From: Selenomonadaceae bacterium | Lineage (GTDB): Bacteria > Bacillota > Negativicutes > Selenomonadales > Selenomonadaceae | Assembly (NCBI GenBank): GCA_017470715.1 | Contig: JAFUYE010000010.1 | Coordinates: 1-34,869, forward strand | Direction: 5' to 3' | Length of the DNA stretch: 34,869 nt | In this document: piece after piece, positions 1-6,900 of the stretch | Numbering within the stretch: the stretch's first letter is position 1 | Layout of the letters: each line of letters begins with the position of its first letter | The notes under the pieces: generated by a model | Database searches by the model: none | The model's input: the letters and a program-made list of their open reading frames with translations, nothing else | Told to the model about the DNA's origin: nothing | Made by a program: the position numbers and the translations under genes

Positions 1-2
1 AG

Positions 3-299
3 AACAGTGCGGTCATGGAAGAAATTGAAACTTTGGTCGGCGAAGGAGGCGACGACGTGACGGCACTTAAGCAAGAAGTCATTGCGTTGATTGAAAATAT
101 TCCCGACGAAAAAGCAGATGTGCTCGTTAAAATCCGAAAAAGCATTCGCGAATTGCTCGGAATCAATTCAAAATCACGTGCGGAAAAAAATTTGGCAATC
201 ATGAACGAAATTACAAATTTAATCGGCGACGATATTCCTTGGCGCAACGAAGACGAAATGATACGCGACACGTCAACGAAAAGGAGCCGTCACGGATGA
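3..299 (+). CDS. Antitoxin-like protein, probably 5'-partial
   Basis: The reading frame is open to the left edge. The first ATG is at 15, but no ribosome binding site is visible in the 14 bases before it, so the true start may lie outside the window. The product is small, charged and helical. Its end, with GDDIPW followed by an acidic stretch (NEDEM), resembles the C-terminal tails of small VapB/RelB-type antitoxins, where an acidic-aromatic patch precedes a basic tail. No toxin gene follows: the next 190 bases are non-coding and hairpin-rich. The stop codon lies inside the 282-307 hairpin. The family call is an inference from a short motif, so a plain hypothetical protein remains possible. 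Confidence 0.45.
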   Translation, partial: NSAVMEEIETLVGEGGDDVTALKQEVIALIENIPDEKADVLVKIRKSIRELLGINSKSRAEKNLAIMNEITNLIGDDIPWRNEDEMIRDTSTKRSRHG

Positions 300-307
300 C
301 GGCTCCT
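282..307 (+). terminator. Perfect 10-bp hairpin over the stop codon
   Basis: AGGAGCCGTC and GACGGCTCCT pair perfectly around a 6-nt loop, and the loop and stem contain the stop codon of the upstream gene. No T-run follows, so this is not a classical intrinsic terminator. It may be a Rho-assisted stop or an RNA-end stabiliser. Confidence 0.4.
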
Positions 308-340
308 GCCGCGGTATTTGCGTGATGCAAATTTCGCGGC
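308..340. repeat. Second hairpin adjoining the first
   Basis: GCCGCG pairs with CGCGGC, and inside these ATTTGC pairs with GCAAAT around GTGAT. This makes a long imperfect hairpin starting one base after the previous one. Together the two look like an intergenic palindromic unit. Confidence 0.5.
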
Positions 341-407
341 CAAAAGGGTGACGAAGCGACCGGTTCAACGCGAAAACGCACTGCCTCGCCCGCCGCGTAG
401 GCGCGCC

Positions 408-452
408 CTTTTCTTTTGCAACTTTTCTTTTGGGCGTGCAAAAGAAAAGTTG
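408..452. repeat. Two mutually exclusive hairpins in the livG leader
   Basis: CTTTTCTTTTG occurs twice (408-418 and 422-432), and one downstream segment (439-452) can pair with either copy. The inner hairpin, CAACTTTTCTTTTG with CAAAAGAAAAGTTG, has 14 perfect pairs and a 6-nt loop. The outer one has 13 pairs (408-420 with 437-449). The pairing lies 37 nt upstream of the livG start. It could be an attenuator-like switch or simply a repeat unit. Confidence 0.5.
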
Positions 453-488
453 ATTCAAAACATTAAAACTTGCGGAAAGGATTTTTCT

Positions 489-1271
489 ATGGCTGACAAC
501 AAACATTTGCTCGAAACAACGGACGTGTCGGAAGTCTTCGGCGGACTCAAAGCCGTTTCGGATTTCAACATATACATCGACAAGGGCGAACTTATCGGTT
601 TAATCGGTCCCAACGGCGCGGGTAAAACTACGGCGTTCAATCTGATAACGGGCGTTTATCAACCGACGACGGGCGAAATTATTTTCGACGGAAAATCTGT
701 CGTCGGGCTCAAACCTTACGAAATTACTCAACGCGGCGTCGCTCGCACGTTCCAAAATATCCGCCTGTTCAGTGAATTAAGCGTTCTCGACAACGTGAAA
801 ATTGCGTACCACTGCCACGTTAAATACGGCTTGATTGAAACGGTTTTGCGCATGGGTCGCTATTTCGGCGAAGAAAAATCTATCGAAGACGACGCACTTA
901 AACTGCTGAAAATTTTCAAGCTCGAAGAACACGCTTACGAAGTCGCGAAAAATCTTCCTTACGGCGCACAACGTCGACTTGAAATCGCCCGCGCTTTGGC
1001 GGCGAAACCGAAATTGCTTTTGCTCGACGAACCCGCCGCCGGCATGAACCCGCAGGAAACCCAAGAACTTATGGAAATGATTCGCTGGATACGCAAACAA
1101 TTCGGGCTGACTGTCCTGCTGATTGAACACGATATGAGTTTGGTTATGGGCATTTGCGAAAGAATTTACGTCCTCGAATACGGCATGATTATCGCGGACG
1201 GCACGCCCGCCGAAATTCAAAACAATCCCGAAGTCATTCGCGCTTACCTGGGCGACGAAGCTGTCAACTGA
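489..1271 (+). CDS. livG: Branched-chain amino-acid ABC transporter ATPase LivG
   Basis: This is one of the two cytoplasmic ATPases that power high-affinity uptake of leucine, isoleucine and valine. The Walker A motif GPNGAGKT is at residues 40-47, the signature LPYGAQRR near 156-163, the Walker B LLLLDE ends at D180-E181, and the switch histidine is in LIEHD (H214). At 260 residues the length is normal for LivG. The start was set at ATG 489 because GGAAAGG lies 8 nt upstream; the same frame continues upstream to 318, but that extension is basic, unlike the family, and covers hairpin DNA. The permease and binding-protein genes (livHM, livJ) are not in the window. The following gene starts 9 nt after the stop, so an operon is clear. 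A middle Tyr in the signature (LPYG rather than LSGG) is usual for the subfamily. Confidence 0.95.
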   Translation: MADNKHLLETTDVSEVFGGLKAVSDFNIYIDKGELIGLIGPNGAGKTTAFNLITGVYQPTTGEIIFDGKSVVGLKPYEITQRGVARTFQNIRLFSELSVLDNVKIAYHCHVKYGLIETVLRMGRYFGEEKSIEDDALKLLKIFKLEEHAYEVAKNLPYGAQRRLEIARALAAKPKLLLLDEPAAGMNPQETQELMEMIRWIRKQFGLTVLLIEHDMSLVMGICERIYVLEYGMIIADGTPAEIQNNPEVIRAYLGDEAVN

Positions 1272-1280
1272 GGTGAACTT

Positions 1281-2186
1281 ATGGCGTACAAAACTTTACT
1301 CTTCGGCACGGACGACATTTTTAACGAGTTGCAACCGTTTTACGACACGCAAGTCAAGTGCGGCAATTTGGACATCGTCGCCCGCGTTGACATTGCAAGT
1401 GATCCGACGGCGGATTATAAGCCGAGCGACTTCGACATCGCGATAATTTCGTCGCACGAACATTTTTTCGATCGCATGAAGTTTTTGGAAGCTCAAGGTT
1501 TTCCGCGCAACAAAATCATCGACGGGCGAGTTTTTCAGGTGCCGAATCTGAACGTTCCGCGCCTGCTTAAAGAAGGTGTCGCTTACGGCGTCTTTGACGA
1601 CCAAAATTTATTTAAAGTGCGCGCCACAATTTATCCGCAAAGTTACTCGTTCAAAAAAAGCGATTCCGTCATCTTCGTCGACAAAAAAAGTTACATCTAC
1701 GACAATGTGTCCATTGAGCGCAACGGCGATATACGCGTCGGGAAATTTTCTTCGCTGTCGTGGAATATTTTGTTTGAGTTTGAACTCAACATCGGGCACA
1801 ACAAATCCAACGTCATGCAATACAGCCGATTTTTCTTTGATTGGCCATTCCCGAAAGAATTCATGTCACCGCAGGGCAAGTGTCAAATTTCAATCGGCAA
1901 TGACGTTTGGTGCGGGCGCGGCGTTATTTTTAAGTCGAATCCCGACAGGCCGCTCGTTATCGGTGACGGAGCAGTTATCGCGGCCGACAGCGTCGTCGTC
2001 AAAAACGTTCCGCCATATGCAATCGTCGGCGGCAATCCCGCGCAGATTATCAAATATCGTTTTCCGCCTGAAGTTATCGAATCACTTTTGCGAATCAAAT
2101 GGTGGAATTGGAGCCTCGACAAAATCCACGACAACTTCAAATACTTTAACGACATCGAAAAATTTATTTCTCTGCACGACACATGA
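1281..2186 (+). CDS. Hexapeptide-repeat (left-handed beta-helix) acyltransferase
   Basis: The C-terminal half (about residues 185-275) carries hexapeptide-type repeats, including IGNDVWCGRGVIF, VIGDGAVIAADSVV and YAIVGGNPAQII. This is the usual end of CatB/xenobiotic O-acetyltransferase-type enzymes, including the VGGNPA turn and a trailing helix with WWNW. The N-terminal 100 residues look like a small nucleotide-binding-type alpha/beta domain (YKTLLFGTDDIF, DFDIAIISS), as seen in sugar- or polymer-modifying enzymes. The donor is probably acetyl-CoA; the acceptor is unknown. The start ATG has AGGTG 5 nt upstream, overlapping the livG stop. The gene sits between livG and livF, which normally adjoin, so it is probably a later insertion in the operon. 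Confidence 0.8.
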   Translation: MAYKTLLFGTDDIFNELQPFYDTQVKCGNLDIVARVDIASDPTADYKPSDFDIAIISSHEHFFDRMKFLEAQGFPRNKIIDGRVFQVPNLNVPRLLKEGVAYGVFDDQNLFKVRATIYPQSYSFKKSDSVIFVDKKSYIYDNVSIERNGDIRVGKFSSLSWNILFEFELNIGHNKSNVMQYSRFFFDWPFPKEFMSPQGKCQISIGNDVWCGRGVIFKSNPDRPLVIGDGAVIAADSVVVKNVPPYAIVGGNPAQIIKYRFPPEVIESLLRIKWWNWSLDKIHDNFKYFNDIEKFISLHDT

Positions 2187-2198
2187 GGAGGCTTGCTT

Positions 2199-2909
2199 AT
2201 GGCAATGCTTGAAGTCAAAGACATCAACGTTTATTACGGCGCGATTCACGCGATAAAAGGAATCAGCTTGTCCGTCGACGAAGGCGAAATCGTTACGCTT
2301 ATCGGCGCGAACGGCGCGGGAAAATCTACGACGCTCCGAACAATTTCGGGACTTTTGAAACCGAAAACCGGCGCGATAAATTTTCTAGGCAAAAATATCG
2401 CGGGAATGCCCGCGCATAAAATTGTTCGCGAAGGAATTTCTCAAGTGCCCGAAGGTCGCCGAATTTTTGCGGAAATGACTGTGCTGGAAAATCTCGAACT
2501 CGGCGCATTTATTCGCGACGACAAAGACGAAATCAAAAAAGATATGGAAATGGTTTTCGGACGTTTTCCGCGCTTGAAAGAACGAATTTCGCAACTGGCA
2601 GGTACACTTTCGGGCGGCGAACAACAAATGCTTGCAATGGGTCGCGCTTTGATGAGTCGCCCGAAACTTTTGTTGCTTGACGAACCGAGTATGGGACTTG
2701 CGCCGCTTTTGATTCGCGAAATTTTTTCAATCATCGTCGACATAAACAAGACCGGCACGACGGTTTTGCTGGTCGAACAAAATGCAAATATGGCGTTGTC
2801 GATTGCCAATCGCGCTTACGTTTTGGAGACGGGACGAATCACGCTGTCGGGCGACGCGAAAGAACTTGCCGCAAGCGAAGACGTTCGCAAAGCTTATCTT
2901 GGAGGTTAA
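2199..2909 (+). CDS. livF: Branched-chain amino-acid ABC transporter ATPase LivF
   Basis: This is the second ATPase of the branched-chain amino-acid importer. It has Walker A GANGAGKST (from residue 36), signature LSGGEQQMLAMGRAL, Walker B LLLLDEPSMGLAP and LVEQN at the switch position, where Gln instead of His is typical of LivF. It is 236 residues long, as expected. ATG 2199 was chosen because GAGGAGG ends 7 nt before it; an in-frame TTG at 2193 is too close to that site. Its last codons (RKAYLGG) and stop lie inside a 28-bp sequence repeated 92 bp downstream, so the gene end was duplicated by a small insertion. Confidence 0.95.
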   Translation: MAMLEVKDINVYYGAIHAIKGISLSVDEGEIVTLIGANGAGKSTTLRTISGLLKPKTGAINFLGKNIAGMPAHKIVREGISQVPEGRRIFAEMTVLENLELGAFIRDDKDEIKKDMEMVFGRFPRLKERISQLAGTLSGGEQQMLAMGRALMSRPKLLLLDEPSMGLAPLLIREIFSIIVDINKTGTTVLLVEQNANMALSIANRAYVLETGRITLSGDAKELAASEDVRKAYLGG

Positions 2910-3005
2910 ACATATCGGCAAATTTCAATCTGCGACAACGTTGCGGAAAATTCCAATCGGACGTAACGTCACGTTGCCGCAAAGCTTATCTTGGAGGTTG
3001 AACAT
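2886..3005. mobile_element. Palindrome-ended mini-insertion E1 with 28-bp direct repeats
   Basis: The sequence beginning CGCAAAGCTTATCTTGGAGG occurs at 2886-2913 and again at 2978-3005 with one mismatch in 28 bp. Between the copies lie 64 bp ending in GTAACGTCACGTTGC (2963-2977), a near-perfect palindrome that abuts the second copy exactly. The repeated host sequence is the livF end plus a ribosome binding site; the second copy now serves the hydrolase gene. The end of the insert closely matches the one at 31.9 kb (shared TTCCAA, then CGGA, then the palindrome). No coding capacity is seen. Confidence 0.7.
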
Positions 3006-3897
3006 GTTCGAGAGCAAAATTTTATATGTGCCGCTCACGCGTGCGAAAATTCATTTCGTACCGGACGTGGTTTATGCGCAAGTGCCGACGTTTGATAACC
3101 CGCATCAACTTTTGCAAATGGACTTGCTAATCCCGCAGATCAAAAGAAAATTGCCCGCAGTAATTTTCGTGACGGGCGGCACGTTCATTTCGGCGAACAA
3201 AGCGCGAATGCCGCAACTGCGAATGTATTTGGCGGAAAAAAATTTCGTCGTGGCAAGCATAAATTATCGCACGGTGCCCGGTGCAAGATTTCCGCAACCG
3301 CTTGAGGACGTGAAATCGGCAATTCGTTTCCTGAAGGCGAACGCGCAAAAATTCAGCGTCGATCCGGAAAAAATTTGTGTCGTCGGTGACGGTGTCGGCG
3401 GATACCTTGCGGCTTTTGCGGCGGTCACCAACAACGCGGAAATGTTCAATGTCGGCGAAAATCTTGATGTGTCGAGCGAAATTGTTGCGGCGGTCGATTT
3501 ATACGGTCCGTCGGATTTACGGCAGATTGCGGAAACTTTTCCTGTCGAACTGCAAAATCTGTATAACTCGGCGGCTTCGGTCACTTCGCTTTTCGTAAAC
3601 GGAATTCCCGCGTTCGGCGGCGTCGACGGCGGAATTTTGGCGCATCCTGTTTCGGCGGAGCGAGCCAACCCGATTAACTACATAACGAAAAATTCCGCAC
3701 CGATGCTTTTGATGCACGGCACAAATGACAGCGTCGTTTCGCCCGCGCAGACCGAATTGCTGTTCAAAGCGTTGCTCAGCCAAGATGTCGAGGCGGAACG
3801 TTATTTAATTACGAATGCCGGTCACGCAGACGAACATTGGCAACAGGAAAATGTTTTGGGCGTTATCACGGAATTTTTGATTCGCCATGTAATTTGA
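3004..3897 (+). CDS. Alpha/beta-hydrolase (esterase/lipase type) lacking the nucleophile serine
   Basis: The 297-residue protein has the layout of the BD-FAE/esterase branch of alpha/beta-hydrolases: a central strand followed by VTGGTF at the oxyanion position, YRTVPGARFPQPLEDVKSA, a nucleophile elbow, then HGTNDSVV (acid Asp) and NAGHADE (His). The elbow, normally GDSAGG, reads GDGVGG. The codon at the nucleophile position is GGT where AGT would give Ser, so one base change could explain the loss. It is therefore probably inactive as a serine hydrolase, or has a binding role. ATG 3004 has GGAGG 6 nt upstream, supplied by the second copy of the E1 direct repeat. No signal peptide is seen. The next gene starts 17 nt after the stop. 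Confidence 0.85.
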   Translation: MFESKILYVPLTRAKIHFVPDVVYAQVPTFDNPHQLLQMDLLIPQIKRKLPAVIFVTGGTFISANKARMPQLRMYLAEKNFVVASINYRTVPGARFPQPLEDVKSAIRFLKANAQKFSVDPEKICVVGDGVGGYLAAFAAVTNNAEMFNVGENLDVSSEIVAAVDLYGPSDLRQIAETFPVELQNLYNSAASVTSLFVNGIPAFGGVDGGILAHPVSAERANPINYITKNSAPMLLMHGTNDSVVSPAQTELLFKALLSQDVEAERYLITNAGHADEHWQQENVLGVITEFLIRHVI

Positions 3898-3914
3898 CGT
3901 TAAGGAGTGATTTT

Positions 3915-6900
3915 GTGGACAGCACGGACGGACTGAAAAAAATTGCTCAACTTCGCGACGCGTTAGATAACATTTACAATCATGCCAAAACACTCAAAAG
4001 CCTTTTCGGCGATACGGAAACCATTGACATAGCGGAAATGTTGCTTTCGCCCAAAATACTCGACGACTTCAGTCAAACTTTTGCCTTCTGGAGCAAAGAA
4101 TCACTTACCTGCCGCGAAACTTGGCAAGAACTTTTCAACGCGAATATGCCGAAAACTTTTGCGGAGTTGAAAGAATCTTTGTCCGCGCAGGAGAAAAAAA
4201 TTATCGAACAAAATTTTTTTGAACGTGCGGAAAAATTTTTGTCACTCATATCGACGAACCCCGATTTTGAAAAAGTTTTACTTAAACATCAAGCAACCTT
4301 ATCGAAATTGCTTAAGCCGAAAAAACTTAATCCAAGGACGAAAGTCGCCGTCGAACCTTACGCGAAATTTATCGAAGCATTTGAAGAACCGGATTTCGGC
4401 AAAAGATTTTCGGCTATCAAAGAACTCAGCGAATTTTTCGGCAACGATTTTATCGGCACGGCGTTTCTCGGCAGCGATTTGACCGTATCACAGCAGGGGC
4501 GTTTGATTTTTCCCGTCGACACCAAGTCGCAACAACCTGAAAATAAATTCACCGACAGTGCGCCGACTGAAAATTTCGCCGAAATTCTTCGCGAAAAGGA
4601 CGCGTTCCTGTCCGCCGCCGAACTTGCATCCTGGCAGGAAAAATTTACGGTCGAATTCGATCCGAATCATAAAATCAACGTACGCACCGTCAAAGAACTT
4701 TTTGAATCGCCGGCACTCTTCAGCGAAAAACGTTGCATATTCAAGGCGGCAGTTGTGGAGTCGTGTTTTTCTCTTGAAATGCTTGATCCTCAAAAAATTT
4801 TTAAAGCGGAAAATCTCGCCGTCACGCTGCAAATTTTGTACACCAAAGGCTATCTCAAGCATTACACTTTGAGCGGGCGCGGTGAATTTTACGGCAAGTC
4901 AAAGATTTTTTTCGACTTCATGAAGGACGACAAGGGCAAAACGTTTGAGAAAATTTATTCAAAAATTTCCTCGAAGAAAGTTACCCTCGATTGGGCGAAA
5001 AATGTTGACGACGGGGAATTACTCGAAGACCGTTTGCAAATCGCTTTGGCGCACGTGATGCCCGTTCGTCTGCGCGCACTTGCGAATGAGCGGAAAATTT
5101 CTACTGACTTCTGCAATTTGTTTAACGAAAGTTTTTTCGTCGGTTTTGAATACAATGGTAACTTTGATTTGGCTTTCGGTTGCTTTTGGAGTGCGCCCGA
5201 CGATGCCGAAAAATTCTTGCGCGATTTCGTCAAATACATGACCGGTCGCGACAAAATCACCCGATTGATTGCGGTTGGACTTAACGTTTCACACGCCGAA
5301 AAAATTTTGGACGCGCTCAAAATTGCTCTGTCGAAAAAATTCCCGAATGACGCAGAACTTTATATTTATTCGTTCGACGAAAATGTTTTTTATCGCAAAG
5401 ACACGCCGGAAAAATTCCCGTTTGAGAAACTTTGGGCGCAAGATGCCTCACCGACGACGCCGGACGAAACGTCTGACGATAAAACTGTCGCCGACGAAAT
5501 TGTTCCCGACAAAACCGTTCCCGACAAAATTGTTCCCGACAAAATCGTTCCCGACAAAACTGTTCCCGACAAAACCGTTCCCGACAAAACCGTTCCCGAC
5601 AAAACCGTTCCCGACAAAACCGTTCCCGACAAAACTGTTGCCGACAAAATCGTTCCCGATAATTTTGCGATTGTCGACGAAATGATTGCCGCGAAAAAAT
5701 TTTACTGCGCGACGGCTTATCTCAAAGCGTTGAGTTTGCAGGATGATTCGTGGTCGCCGATTTATCTGCCGCTTGCCTACGCAATGAACGACCCACTTTT
5801 GGGGATGAGTTATTCCGCCGAAAAAATAATTTCGTTGATGGACGGGAGCGCAACGCTCGACGAAAATTGTTTGACTGCGGCGACACTGCGCACGTTTTTT
5901 TACAACGATAAGCCGTTCGATTACGACATGAAAAATTTGCACGGCATGATAAAAAATTTCGGGCTTATCGGAACAAACGCGCCGTTGTCCGATTTGATTT
6001 TCGCATTGATGAACTTTAAAGATAAGGCGCACAACGGAGCGGATTATTACGCCGATTATCGCGTCAAAAATCTTCAACAGACGGAAACGAAAATCGCCCG
6101 ACTTCGCACCGAAGCTCAAACTTGTATCGCACGCTTTAAAAATACTTCGGACAAAGCCTTCAACCCGCGCTTTATCGAAACGAAAAAAATTCTTTTCGGC
6201 AACGGCAGCAAGCTGGTCGATTATCTTGAATTCGTTGCCGACGACGCGATTGACGCGGAAATTTCGACGAAGCTCAAGACATATTTGACCGAAAAATTCA
6301 TGCGGGAAGATTCGCCCTTGAGCGTGGAGAACGTCGACATTTTCAAACTCGACAACATTATCGCGGCGGCATGGGAAGCGGCCGGCAACAACATCACCCA
6401 AAAAAAGAAAAATAACATGTTGGTCGGCGAACTTAAAAATAACGTGGTGACTTCGTTCAAAAAGGCGATTGAAATTCTTTGCGAGCGCGTGAAACTTTTC
6501 GACGAAAATACGTCTCTGCGTGCTGACGAGGGCGTTACCGAATACAAAAAAATTCGCGGTAAATTAATCGCCAACGCGAAGGCCGCACAAAAAATTTTGC
6601 TCAAAGAACACGTTGCGCGGCACGAAATTTTAATCGCGACGTTGCAAGAAATTATCGACAAGCTTGAAGGAACTTTCGAGCCCGACCGTCAAAAATATTT
6701 TTACGCGAACTTTCTGCGCGGCACGGAAATTTTGTTGGACGAAAATTATTTTCCGATTTTGACATTCAACACGCTTGACGGCACTTCAAACGGTGTCCCG
6801 GAGCGGATTATCGCGCACACCCGCGCAAAATTGCCGACCTTCGAGAAACGCATCGAAAATATTTTCGTGAACGCGAAAAAAGACGGCGACTTCGGCACGG

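Noticed and set aside
318-488. Upstream extension of livG starting at 318
   Set aside because: It is basic and low in coding character, covers the hairpin DNA, and a good ribosome binding site precedes ATG 489.
5487-5666. Tandem repeat as a CRISPR array
   Set aside because: Units are contiguous, 15 bp long, without spacers and in frame.
5390-6401. Minus-strand frames with VLSGT or GNGFV repeats
   Set aside because: These are antisense products of the 15-bp VPDKT repeat in the ATPase gene.
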